This document shows, one piece after another, positions 45,621 to 58,406 of a DNA stretch of 64,000 nucleotides. How positions within the stretch are numbered: the stretch's first letter is position 1; each line of letters begins with the position of its first letter. Origin of the DNA: Haliotis asinina. Its lineage: Eukaryota > Mollusca > Gastropoda > Lepetellida > Haliotidae. The position numbers and the translations under genes were made by a program. The notes beneath the pieces are model-generated. The model worked only from the letters and a program-made list of their open reading frames with translations. It made no database searches and was not told where the DNA came from. The DNA lies in contig NC_090295.1 of the NCBI RefSeq assembly GCF_037392515.1, positions 25,212,501 through 25,276,500 of the forward strand, in the 5' to 3' direction.

Positions 45621-45774
45621 GTTAACAGAATGAGGTAACAGATGTTCTGATTCACATCTGTTACAGCTGGAGCGTGATGTCCTTGTTTTAGTGATATCTG
45701 AACATACTTTGACAATAAAAGTAAGACACCATGTACATGCAATAAATGTCACAAACACTGTAGCGTTAATAACA

Positions 45775-45960
45775 GTCAGGTTTGGAGCAGGGCGATGAGG
45801 TGAGGTCTATTGGCATCCCCCAACCCCCCGAGGTGAGCATGCCACGAGTAGGATGAGATGGGGGACAGCCCTATCCATCACAGGCCAGGTTAGGATTAAA
45901 GGCCATATAATTCTAATCCCAGCCTCTGGCTGACAAATTGATAACAAGTTAGGTTAAGGG
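45775..45960. repeat. GC-rich island in AT-rich DNA, possible unknown repeat
   Basis: Base composition jumps (CATCCCCCAACCCCCCGAGG, GATGGGGGACAGCCC) against strongly AT-rich flanks, with abrupt edges. Family not recognised. Confidence 0.3.
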
Positions 45961-48040
45961 CCACATTTGACTTGTTTTACATGAATTGTGTTGAAATATT
46001 ATGTTAACGAATTAGTAACGATTAGCTTTGCTTTACACAACATACATATCCTGTGAAGTGCATACCTGTAGTTGAAACTTTGATTTAAATGTGTAATTAG
46101 TACTTAACAAATTAAGTTACAATTATATTTCTATCAGAAGATTACATTTTCATAAATTATCAGAATTATTGATTTGTTAATGTATATCAACCCTTCCTCA
46201 ACCATTGATCCTTATCGACACGACTGCCGGCACTTTGATGCTATTGGATCAACCTGGACAGTGACACATTGTCCTCTCTGATTAAATTTACATTCGTTTG
46301 GATCACAAATACACGTTGCACAAACTATTAACAAATTTGAAAGAAAAATTAATAAATTCCATCATGACTGATCTATATAGTATGGGGTACCAACCCACAC
46401 CCTTTCAGTCTGGTATGTATCTTGCATGTATATCGTAATGTTTCCGCTTTAACGTGTCCGAAGACCGGATGTTTGTGTAATATTTGTTAATTATTAGTAT
46501 CATTATACGTACTGCATGTGACTCGTAAAGAAAAGATATTTCTTTCTCGCTCTTTCTTATCCTGATAGGCGAACCTAGCACCTCACAGGGTGATAAGAGA
46601 AGATACTAGGTAAGGCTAAGGTCCACTTGTTTAGCTTCATGCAGAAAGGAAAGTTATATTTTATTATTGTGTTAGACACTACAATCAAGATTCTACTTAA
46701 CATGATATTAAAATACAAGTAGAAAACTTCAAAACTTAGCAAGCGTTCTATAGCACTGAAATTCGAACACACACGTTTGACTCATAAATACTACAAAACG
46801 TATGTATAATTATTATCCACTTCCCTGTACAGGAGGATATGGTGACATGTTCAAGTCAACAACTCCAGCTTGTAATAATTTGTCAACTAACCACCGTGGA
46901 CGCGGTCGTGTTTAGCCCTCGAACTGTCGTCGGGTCGTCACTGTTGGAGATCCCTGTATGCAGTCATTAGCCACGTCCGGGCATTAAGAAAGTGCAGATT
47001 GTGAATGTTTGACATGTATATTTATTATGATGATCCTTGTGATCGCCATGATCACCATTTTAAGTTTTGTCACGGTCGACATGGTAACGGTGCTGAAATT
47101 GTTTACATTGTTCAGACAAGAGATTGCATGCAAAGAAAAGATACAGAAGGAAAGTTGAATTTTGGCAAATGACAGTTTCATGCGTTTTAAAGATAACTTA
47201 AAATTAACGCCTTATCTAAATAAAAAACAATCTGTAAAACAATTGAATTCTTAAACTCAGAACTGAGATGTTAATAATCTCAGATGACCTTGACATTTGA
47301 TCGGTACAACCTATCGGCAAACCCTGGTTCACTGACAATGCATAACTGTCTGTCTGTCAATAAATAATATTTGTCAACTGCATATACTGAAAATAGCTAT
47401 CCGAAGGTATACGTCCGGCGTTCAAAGTTCGAGCTCATATATCGTGACTTTTGACGTCGATAATACCTCATATGACACTTCCGAAAAGGAATACACCAGA
47501 AACTTTATATCGGTATATGATGTATGGATATACTCCTACTGGTCGCATATACACACTATTCATTTAACGTTTACTATAATGTCTTGTTTACAGGTTTCGA
47601 GATTGCGACTTGGACAAGTTGAGTGGGTGAGTTTTCTTCTACCGCAATGTTTTTAGACAAGAGTCTTCAACATATGTGATAAAGCTTGGTCTACCTCCGT
47701 TATGTTGTGTTTTATTGATATCCGAGACATGACAAAATGAGTTTGAAGAGGGTAGTTCAACTTTGGGGCAGCCGGGGCTAAACTCGGACAATAGACTTTA
47801 GTATAATACTTCATAGTGTAGCGCTAACTGTCAGGGTTTAAACAAGCGACATGCTTTGCTGGTTGTCAAGTTCGTGTATGCAGTTAGACTTTAAGCGGAT
47901 CGTGCCACAGACGGGGACGAATATCTTACAACTTTTCCTCCCCAAGTGTCAAGAAGAGTTGAGGGAATCACCGCGACCAGCCACTGTAACCGAGACAATA
48001 GCGCTAGATTGACGGCGCGACAATTTGCGCACGCGCCGCT

Positions 48041-48170
48041 ACCCCACGTGCAATACCACTGAGCGTGCCTCCGACTGAAGGGGGCGGAGCTTGGTAGGAG
48101 GGCTACAACACTTAGGGTAGCTCGCTGAAATCTAGTCAGAACACTGGTCTCCCTCGGTACACGTGGTAAC
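48041..48170 (+). promoter_or_regulatory. WNT4: Wnt4 proximal promoter region (GC box, two E-boxes)
   Basis: A CpG-rich stretch with a GC box GGGGGCGGAGC ending at 48090 and two CACGTG E-boxes at 48045-48050 and 48160-48165, about 330-450 bp upstream of the Wnt4 start codon. No TATA box was seen. The transcription start is not determined, and 5' UTR probably lies between here and 48496. Confidence 0.45.
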
Positions 48171-48496
48171 AGTTTAAGCAGAGGGGTAAAACTTGTTCAT
48201 TCTTACGGAGTATCATATCTTCATGGAGACTATAGCTGTTATGTTGCTTAGTTTCGTGGGATAAAGTTGTTGACAGCACGGAAGGTAGCGAGGAGGATTT
48301 CACCGTTGTTTAACACATCCTCTTTTAGTATGTGATAGCCAAGAAATGAGGAATAGTAGTCAGTGTATTTCCAGTTGGATGTTTCAAACAGGATCAACAA
48401 GTTCGGATTATCAGCTGATCACTTGTCACTTTCACCTTGTGTCACTCATCTGACGCCTGAAATCAACATCTAGGAAACGTCGGAGAGCTTCAAGCA

Positions 48497-48582
48497 ATGA
48501 ACAAGGACACGCTTTTTCATTTCTTTGTTGGAGTGATATCCATAGTAATCGTTATAAGACTGTCAGAGGGCGTGCGCTGGCT
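48497..48582 (+). CDS. WNT4: Wnt4 exon 1: signal peptide
   Basis: Encodes [20 protein letters not shown] followed by RLSEGVRWL, a clear secretion signal. The donor CT/GTAAGT leaves phase 2. The joined sequence VRW-LALMSS parallels vertebrate NWLYLAKLSS, which fixes this distant exon to the gene although it is 7.7 kb from exon 2. Confidence 0.88.
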
Positions 48583-51500
48583 GTAAGTATATTGATTTCT
48601 TTATCGATACTCTGTTTATTTGCGTTAGTCAGTACGGGAACTGCCATTGTTTAACACTGACACACAATTCCAAACTTTTACAGTTTTTTATCATCATCTA
48701 TTAGAGCAACACGGGTTTACAATGACTACTCTGTTTGAATGAAGTTTTCTGGTCATTCTGGTAGGAAATGATGAAATGTTTCATAGACTATTCTTTTAAA
48801 AAGAGAATATTTAGTACAGGTACATGTTGCAGAACGATTTGTTTATCTTTAACCAGCTAGACATTATAGATCTGTACATTTTATCAGGTAAACATTTTCG
48901 TATTTCTTAAATATAAGTTACAAACAGTTCCAAAATAATTTCATCATTCGTCTGTTCTGGACCAAATGCATTAAGGCGATCTAAACACTGTACTGTGTGT
49001 ATCTGAAATAGCAACCGACCCGAAAAACATCGTGAATCTTGCAAATATGGAAGCCATTTACCGGGTGCCTATCTATAAACACGTAAGATAATGATATATC
49101 ATGCAACCATTTCTACGTGCATGCATCTGATGATCCATTAAAATTAATGCTACATCTTGATAACCTTTTCCATAAACTCAAAAGTCGAAAAAAAATCGTA
49201 GGCACCTTGTTTTGACATTTTCAAAAGACCCTAAGTGGTGGTCCATGACCCTGTGGAGTATGCATGCGATCAAAGAGCATATTTCATGAAATTGACACAT
49301 GTATATGTCAACATGTTCATGTCATGGAATGAAATCGACCAGCAGAACATAAACCCGACAGCAAACCAGCATGCACATCCTCGACATATCACGGAACTAT
49401 CCCAAGAAACATTAATCACAACCCCGAGATTAAACTCTCAGCGTAGTAGAGGTGTAAACTTGTTGAAAAGATATACTTTTTTAAAAGTAGGAAAAAGTAA
49501 GGTTTATCGTCTTGGGTTATCAAATGTGACACAATCATAAATAAACATAGGGGAGGAACTGAAAGGGGGTGAGTGTAATTTGACTCTGGCGCTTGTATTC
49601 GGAATTGGTTTTATGTGCAGCTCATGTCAGAAAGTTGATGTTATCATCCTCTCCTGGATGTAATATGCTTAATCGCATGTAGACCTGCCACACTGGATGA
49701 TGGGTGCACATTTCAGCTGACATAGACAAGAGGGAGAAAGATTTATCGACTCATTCATTCATTCATTCATTCATTCATTCATTCATTCATTCATTCATTC
49801 ATTCATTCATTCATTCATTCATTCATTCATTCATTCATTCGATAGACATTAACTACTTAACAAGACAGTAACAACTTCTAATCAGACAATGCCTAAACAA
49901 ATTAGTCGTGGACTTCTGAGTTATTCTGTCATCAATTGGGTAATTAGACCTAGTTAGTGGCTGTCTACACAAGTTCAATAGCCGGCGGATTGTCTGCTCG
50001 CTACACAGCTGTGACAGCTCGAAGGATTCACGCACCTTTCCGTTTTCGAGTCAAGATAGAGTATTCATAAAAACTCCACCACATGACAGTTAATTTTGTC
50101 CTCATGACAAGGAGGAGATTTATGTAATCTGGAACGTCCATTACATTGCAATCCCTCTAGTAAGCTACAGACTCACGTTGTTTAAACGACACGTCGTTTA
50201 AGACCAAATCAATTATAAGTCTCAATTAGTGATAATGTTATTATTTTATCATATCAATGAAAATCAATAATCCCGCGTGGGGCGGTATGGTAGGTACTGC
50301 CTTGTTTGTGTAGAATACGCTGAATATCTGACGAATTGTTGTCTATATAAGTCGTTGCCGATCACATCAATGAAACTACATTCATTGACGAAAGTTATCT
50401 TATTTCAGCAGCTGCTCTTAAAGATTCTACATGTAATTCCAGAAAGGTTAGATACAAGATTCGCTTCGGATAAGTGCCTCTCATTTTTGTATTATTTATA
50501 AGTTTGTACAGGAAACGTCAATCAGTATATAATGTAAAAATAGTTGATAGCATGTTCGCTAAAGTGCCCGGTACGCATGCATCCTGAGATCACACTTATT
50601 TGTTCCATCCAAGACTTTGATCTAATGACATCGGGCAAAGATTTTTATTTACTTTTGATCTATCAAAATGAAAAAAAAAAACGGAGATAGAATAGATTTG
50701 GCCTTCTCGGGTAAAGCTATAGTGAAATAGTGTTATTCAGGGTAAAGACTCAGCACACCGAAGTCATTGCAGTCTTGGGATGAGTGACATGTGCTATTCG
50801 CATCAATTAGTCGCGAGAGTCACGTGCTGTAATCTATTTCACTTTGAGTGAATCACGTCGAACTGTCGGAGGAAGCGGCTAAATTAGGTAGGGGTGGGTG
50901 TCCTGAGTTATGAGGGTGGGAAGAATTCCGGTTATGTGTCATCTTGTGTGGGCAGGGGCGTGTTTGGGTGGGGCTTGGGGGAAAGGAGAAAGAACGTCAT
51001 GGTTGTTTTGTAAACATCTCAGGAACAAGACGTGTATAAACGTTGGTTTTATTCATTTCCACTAAATCTTATTTTGATCACGCAAATGTCAAAACCTGTC
51101 TAAAAGACACCCCCTCTGATTAATCACGTGGATGGTTATTGACACGGGAATTTGTCCTAAAATGTCAGTTTAACTTCGTTTACTCTAGGTCAGGAAAAGA
51201 CTGTCACGATAAATCAGAAATCCCTCATCAACAAACACCCAAAATACTGTTTCAAATGAAATCTAACAAAGCTGAAGAACCGAAGACACTCCAGAGAAAG
51301 TTAGAACCCACTTCCGAAATGTACATCGCTGCTTGATATAAACAACATGTCTGTTTCATTGTCTGTCAAGTTCTATGCCTGGCGCGGCCAACTCCTTCAA
51401 ACATATCTTTGACTGATGTAGAAATTCGGCTTCCTACATCTACACATGTGTGCGCGCTCTAATTAAAAAACACCAAATATTTGCAGCAAAAGGATAACTA

Positions 51501-54500
51501 ACTTTCAAATCTGTCTCGTTATTATTCAATTAAAATGTCCAAATAAAGAACTTGATTTTAAAATTTATTGCAACTCAGCATCAACATAGGCAAGCTCCTG
51601 GCAAATAGCATCGACAAGAGAAGTTACTGAATCCTATATCCGAGTCTTTTAGTTCAAACATATTTATCTACCACTTTCATCATATTTAAGGTTTTGGTTA
51701 AATTATAAATTAATAAATTATTCTTTCATTCGAATCAAGGCAAACCTAAGAAAAGTCAAACTCCTAGAGAACAATACTTACAAAAATATTGTTCTGTTCC
51801 ACATATTTTGCATTTCTGAAGCAGATTTTCACAATTTGTGTCAAACCCGTTTTCACCAGTACACACATGTATAAAGGTTATCGAGTGCAGGTTGCTGTAG
51901 CATCTCTATTGCTGTATTAATACAGCATTATTAAGTTGAAATCCACGTGCAAATAAAGCCACAATGCTCCCTTTAACTAAACCTTGACAGACACTAGGAG
52001 TTGGGAAAACGACTAGCCGCCAAACAGAGCTCAATGCCTCTGATCCGTTTTATCTTCATATTTACTCTTCCCACAGCGGGAACGTGAAGACCACCCCCAT
52101 CTTACGACAACGACCTCTCTGGATAATTCCAGACAAGTCCGTAATCAGCAGCTGACCTGTTCCTTTCCATACGAGTTCTTGTTTCGTTTTTATTGCAATT
52201 TTACATTCTGTGGACCCGTATGAAACAAATGAAAATGATAGTTAAAATTAACTAAGGCAAACTTGTGTCAGCCTTACATGAAAATAATTCAATAACTTCA
52301 AGGAACTGCAGTAATAACAGGTACAATTATAAGTAACAGTTGGGAGGTTATTTTTATAAGATTGGTACACTTTTCGGTACACCATTGGCACGATTTACCT
52401 ACGTTCTATATACATATGTTCAGTTAGAGATAAGTGCATTGCCTAATATATTTACAACACTTTGAAGTGCGATTCTTAATGTACACAGGTAAGGGAAGTA
52501 TGGTAATTGACATTTATCTGTCAGGTGCATCTTCAATGCGATGTCGATATCACATTGCATCACTCAGGACAGGCGAACCATGTCAATTAAACCCATCTAT
52601 TTCACAAAGGCCCGAGAGCGGTACCTCGGGAACGACTGTTTTCTAAATATACTAAGTGGTCTACAAGTGTCGCATAACCATTTGCAATAAACACGATTGC
52701 AACATGGCTGTCTCTCACAATCCCGATAATTTACACATACGTGAGAAATTGACATATTCTGCATAGTTGACATGATGCGGGATTGGGGTATCGGCTGTTT
52801 ATGGTTATTGTCCCGTGCTTGTCTTTCTTTTGTACACATACATTGTCACACGCGTGTTAATATCATTACGTAAACAGGACAATCGTTAACATATATTTAT
52901 TCAAGTGTCTGCTCTATAGTGTAATTAACACGCAGGTGATGGCACTGTTTATGTATGATAGGTACTTGAGACGACCATAGAGGTATTGTTGGGAAATATA
53001 TCGTAAGGAATACAAATATCAAAGCAATATGTCATGAACAAAGGAAACACTAAGCAAGAATAATGCTGAAGAGTGTCAACAACTGCTGTTAGTATTATAT
53101 CATTCTTTGCCTATTTCATGGTGATCAAAGCAACGCTCCTTACAGACTAAACACAATGGTATAACCTAACCTAGCAAAACGTTATTTAAAATTATAGATT
53201 ATATACAAAATATTTTTGGTTTCCTACAATACATGTACAGTGTATACTCCTTCCCATGTTTTACTCGAAGAGTTTTCTCTTCTTGCTCGCGAGCCTGTGT
53301 GCCTGTTGTCGATTTCATGGCCCTGTTCCACCTTAGAAACGTGAGGAAAGGTACAAGTGAATTTTACGATAACATGCTAGTCTCTGACCTACACATGGAA
53401 ATAGCCACACGACTCCCATCAAGTCAACTTCTGGCGGTGGTGTTTACTAGCTTCCCGGTGGCAGTGCGCCTTCTCGACAAGGTTAAGAGTCACTGACGCT
53501 GACTCTAAAGCATTTTGCTTATTATTACGCTCTGTGTTAACTAACTCATGTGTAGAAAATTTCGGAAGACGTGAAATTATTTCCAAAATTAGAAGAATGT
53601 TAAGCATGCTGATCGCGTCGCGAACAAGTAAATATCATACATTCGTCCACACAGGCAGGCTTCAGTTAGTTGCGTACAAAGTTGATTTTATTTCTCTTTA
53701 TATATCGATACAGAAGACATTTCTTATATTTTGACCGATGGACTCTTCTAATGTTCCACAGAAATGGTGACGTTTTTACCGTCTTAGGTGATTTGTACCA
53801 AACTAAGGTAAATAGTTGGCGGTTACATTGCCAACAATCGCATTACACAAGCGGACTTAAAGGATTCAAAGAGGACACAGTCTTCAATCATTCCCGCGAC
53901 GCATGACAATGCAAGAATGCTTCCAAATCGTGCAATACCGCGAAATAAATATAGTTTAGTCAGCGACGTCACATATTCGGAATGTTTCAGATATTCTCCA
54001 ATTCATGACAAAGCATTCAGGCCCTGAGCGGTGTCGCTGTTTGTGATATGAGGACTTAGATATCATCCAGGGTGGTTACGAATTAGGAATTGACCCGACG
54101 GAACCCTTACACAAAGCCTAACGTCCATCCTGGAACGCCATGCTTAAGCATATATCACCGGGCGCCCAAAGGGTTCTGCTGTTAGCTAAAGGATTATCTG
54201 CTAGAAATTATGAGTGACAGTTTGAAATGTGTTACATGTGGATCAAGAGGACAAAGGGTTATAGATAAAATATTGTATATTGTCGTCTTATTTATGCGAA
54301 ATTTGTATCCTTGTAATTCAGAAACATACATCGTAAATCTCGAAATCTGATGAATATTGCCAATACTTTGTGTTTACTGGTTGTAGATTGTAACAAGGGT
54401 GAAGGATGATAATCCTCAACAAAATGATGTCTCAATGGCAGTTGATCCCCGAATGTGCACAAATGTATTCTTTTCACCAAGTAATTCATTTTGTGATGCA

Positions 54501-57500
54501 TTACCATAATGTCATTGTAATTCCAGAACTAAACCTTTTATGAACATATAAACAGTGCAAATATAAACTACAAATCTGCGAACGTCTCAATCGATTACTT
54601 TCACTTGTTAATATTCCCCAGCTATACCACAAGCACTTGCCACCTTGTAAGTGGTGAGTTAAAACCTATATAGCATTATACATAATTGTTTTGCCTTATC
54701 ATACATGGGTATGCCATTATTCTTTAGCATAGAAACATTTGCATATGCATGAAAAGTAAGCATTTAAGCGGCTTCTGAGAGTAGAATGTAGATTCAGTGT
54801 CGGGTACAGCATCGATAATGTTCCAACAAATTAGTCTTACGCATTGCCCCTTTGTTTTGTTGGGTAGGGCAATGGTTCGGAGGTGTTTAAGGCTGAAAGC
54901 TTGGGTTAAGTAGGTTTGGATTATAATGGCCGACTCGAGAGCACTGATATCCACTTTGCGAGACAGTAGAGTAGTTAGAACAGGCACTATATAATGCAGG
55001 GCCTGGAGCGATTGGAGAGCATTTGCTTGAGGGTGGTATGGCATGAATGGAAGGCCTGGCGTTGAGATGGACCGTCTCCTTACCCTCTTAAATGTTTGTA
55101 TATCAAAGCGTTTGGATCCATTTAAGCCTGGCCCGATTACTGTCTGTTCGTGTGCGCGTCATCGGTTGTATCTATGTAATAGTACTTGTCGCGCACACAC
55201 AGGGGAGTACTATGTGAATGAATTCAACCAGTGACAAAGAATTGGCATTTTTAACTGTGCTGTTCTTTGTCTGTGTATCATATATTCACATTACCAACCG
55301 TTAGACATTGAAACACGTGTGTAGCTGTTTTCTGTCATCATAATTGAAAACTAACGCCCCCAACACGCCGATATTGTAAGTGATATTGACGACGATACTT
55401 AGGAAGTACATGGTGATCTACATATCCACACGTGGTAAGACAGGGCATGTCTATACCATTTATTGTGATCTATAATTAAGAGAAAACCATGTCACACAAT
55501 CCTTATCGACTGCAGCCAGACCCACTTTCCGCCGCTATGTACACGTACCTGTCCTGACTGACAGCAATGTACATATAATGGAAATGTACATCTTTGAAAC
55601 TGATCCGCAAACTGCAGATACAATCTCGACTGTATTTCTTCCTCTGCTGAACGTCTATCATATGCTTTCTGTTATATGAGCGATAGAACTGCAAGAGGGA
55701 CGAAACTCACATCAAAGGGCTCGGTTAAGCCGAATAACAGCGAACAGAAGCAGCAAGGCTTGGTGCCTGTAGTTCTGATTTTGTTAAACGGACAGGAGCC
55801 GTGTGCGTTAAATAACTTTCTGGTATCTCAGTATATCGCTTTGTTTGTCGAAATGAACGTATGTGTAATGGAATCACTCTGACGTCTAGGTGTGTCCCGA
55901 CTGGCAGCCAAACGAATCTAATTGTCTTGTTTGCATTGAATCATGTGCACAATTCTTAGTTAAGTTTATCTTGGAGTATTGACCGAGTCATGTCGACTTC
56001 ATCATAGTCGTCATCGTCGTCATCAGCGTCAGGTTGTCATTAACAGGACTATGAAGTCCCCTCTACAGGGTATTGACATGGATAGAAACACAACTACTTC
56101 AGACAAATATTCTTGGGTACAGTATGTGATGTTCAAAACGGCCATTCCTCGCCCAGTATGGGAACGCCATATTCTGTGTTACGTAATCGAGGATGACGTC
56201 ATATTGCCTCATGTAATAACGATTTCGATTCCTGTTTCAGTGCCCTGATGTCTTCAACAACCACTATACAGAATGAAGAAAGCTGTGACTCTTTAGCAGG
56301 ACTTGTAAAAAGACAAAAGAAACTTTGTAAACGTAATGTTGAACTTATGGAAAGTGTGAAAGTTGGAGCAAAGAGAGCCATAGAAGAATGCCAGTTTCAG
56401 TTTGAAAACCGACGCTGGAACTGCTCAACAACCGACTCTAAAAGACTCTTTGGGAATGTTATTTTAAAACAAGGTAACGACACATACTGAATGAACACAT
56501 CTGTTGAACGTTGATGTCGACTTGATTAAATGGAAAAGTATTATTTAGATATTAGAGTTACTTTCATGAATGACATGTGAAAGGTTTAATCATTGTTTTA
56601 GACTCTTTGCATGAGGTTATTGCTAACTATCTATGTTTCAGTACTGGTTACAGTAGTTAATCCGGTGGTGAGGGATTCACATGATTAAAACAGAGTGGCT
56701 GTCTCATTCTGCTGTTCCGTGCAGCGCAATTATCCAGTATCAGATTCATCGTTGGACCTTGTTAAATAGGCTGCGCTACAGTCTCACGATGTTTTAAGCT
56801 ATCAATGAAATTCGGATAAGTGTTACGGCCTAATTTCAAACGGATCCGATGCTATCTGGCTGGTGTCATAGACGAAATGTCTGTCGATGCGTACATGGAC
56901 AATGAGCTGACTTATTCATGTAGTTTAGAAGCAATTAATACGAAAGTAAAGTGAGAAATGTTAACTATTCTCTATCTTAAGCAAGCAATAAAAATGGCGG
57001 AGGGAAGAATGTTTGCTCTCGCCTTTGTTTTCCTCGTTACTGCTAATCTCGAGGAACTTATTCCAAATGAGAACCGACATGGATTGGTTCTACACAAATT
57101 CCGAGTAGGCTCCCGTCTGATATTACAGATTACACAGACAGCAAAAGAGCTGTTGTCATTGAAAAATTACACTGTTGAGATAGCCCGTCACTTCCGGATA
57201 CAGAAGTAACAGGATTAAACAATAAAATAAGACCCACTTGAAACTTTATTTCCACCAATTTATGGCGCGTGCACCTGCACTAGTTTTGGTGTCTTTTAAG
57301 ACGATATTACGACCGCAGTAAACTGTGACTGCGTTTTCTAGGGGGTTCACATAATTAGGAGAAAACGAGAGCTTTTAGATTATCCAGTATCACGAACTGT
57401 GCCGTGGCACACTGCGGTTTTAACAAGGCTGAAGCAGAATGATATATCAAATAGACAATGAAGGCGATGTACCTGAACAGTAGACACTGTCAGATTTTCA

Positions 57501-58406
57501 AACGCCGACAGGTTTACATGCCGAATAATTGAATAAAGACTATTCACGTATTAGCTGGGTTCGTTACTCAGATAACCCTCACCTTGGCTCACCTTTGCAT
57601 TATCAGTAAGGGTTTCAGGACTACCATCTATTTCTCGCTTTCGGTACGAAAAATCTATGGAGGGAAATGACCTATTTTTACAGTAGCAATCTTTCCAGTT
57701 AAATGAATGACAAATGTGTGACTTAAAGGAATTTGTCAGTGTTAGATGAACGTGACAACTAGTGTTTCTAAATTTTATACACGTATTGTTCACTGAGAAA
57801 ATGGACAGACGATACTACCAGGCTGACTACAGTATAATCCCTGCTAGAGGATTCCTGATTAAATGTCAACTCGCCATCTATTGTAATGTCAAAACGGGAC
57901 TAACTGAATTCAAAAATACCCGTTATTATAAATAGTAAAATTTATGTTTGTTTTAAGGAACAAGTCACACTTATCAGTGGACTTTTAGGCCACCATTAGA
58001 AAGACAATTTGTGAAGAATATTTTCAGGTTTTATTTGTATTGAACTGTATATTCTTTACATATTTTCATATAAAAATTTTGGAATATCTTAGAAAATGAA
58101 CAATATTTTATATATATTTCAGGCACAAGGGAAGCAGCATTTGTACATGCAATTTCATCTGCCGGGGTGGCGCATGCTGTAACACGTGCATGCAGCAGCG
58201 GTCAGTTGCAGAAGTGTGGGTGTGACCGGACGGTGAGGGGGTGGAGCCCCGAGGGTTTTGAGTGGTCAGGGTGTTCTCATAATATTGCCTATGGAACGGC
58301 TTTCTCTAAGGCTTTCGTGGACGCAAGAGAAAAAGGCAAGAAACGCAAACAGAAAAACCCAGCACGTGCGCTCATGAATCTCCATAACAACGAAGCCGGA
58401 AGGAGG
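48497..58406 (+). CDS. WNT4: Wnt4, N-terminal 201 codons in three exons; gene continues past window
   Basis: Coding exons 48497-48582, 56241-56473 and 58123-58406, with GT-AG junctions and continuous phase (603 bp). Wnt proteins are secreted, lipid-modified ligands for Frizzled receptors. Seen: a hydrophobic signal peptide, the conserved RRWNCST block, [29 protein letters not shown] and [11 protein letters not shown]. The order and intron positions fit vertebrate WNT4 best (WLxxLxSS leader, FGNVILKQ before GTREAAF); among Wnts, 4 is favoured over 11 or 16. A Lys-rich insertion ([10 protein letters not shown]) precedes RALMNLHNN. The next exon, with the CHGVSGSC palmitoleoylation site, is not in the window, so this is a partial gene. 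It is divergent from RNF207. Confidence 0.95.
48583..56240 (+). other. WNT4: Wnt4 intron 1 (7.7 kb)
   Basis: No nested gene recognised. It contains the (ATTC)n microsatellite at 49.75 kb, a G-rich stretch near 50.89-50.99 kb and AT-rich sequence. Short frames (for example 53233-53496, 87 codons) lack similarity. Confidence 0.7.
49752..49840 (+). repeat. Tetranucleotide microsatellite (ATTC)n, about 22 units
   Basis: Uninterrupted CATT/ATTC repeat of 89 bp in Wnt4 intron 1; likely polymorphic. Confidence 0.97.
56241..56473 (+). CDS. WNT4: Wnt4 exon 2
   Basis: Acceptor CTGTTTCAG/T and donor AAG/GTAACG. It encodes [19 protein letters not shown], then [20 protein letters not shown] and [10 protein letters not shown], with conserved Wnt cysteines and the NCS glycosylation sequon. 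An ATG within the exon (56248) is not the start, since exon 1 joins in frame. Confidence 0.96.
56474..58122 (+). other. WNT4: Wnt4 intron 2 (1.6 kb)
   Basis: Contains an 83-codon plus-strand frame (56958-57209) with a hydrophobic stretch ([14 protein letters not shown]) and no recognisable homologue. No strong splice sites frame it. I see no repeat family. Confidence 0.6.
58123..58406 (+). CDS. WNT4: Wnt4 exon 3
   Basis: Acceptor ATATTTCAG/GC and donor AGG/GTAAGT, phase 0 at the end. It encodes [56 protein letters not shown] and [13 protein letters not shown]. It matches vertebrate WNT4 almost residue for residue apart from the Lys-rich insert before RALMNL. Confidence 0.97.

Larger units (their letters stand above)
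40108..48000. other. Intergenic region upstream of Wnt4, no gene recognised
   Basis: Mostly AT-rich. A 149-codon minus-strand frame at 40753-41202 has low-complexity codon use and no similarity. A two-copy duplication and a GC-rich island are listed separately. Distal Wnt4 enhancers would be expected here but cannot be recognised by eye. Confidence 0.5.

Noticed and set aside
56248-56250. Internal ATG as the start of Wnt4
   Set aside because: It would remove the signal peptide. Exon 1 at 48497 joins in frame and supplies one, and the joined sequence matches the vertebrate leader.
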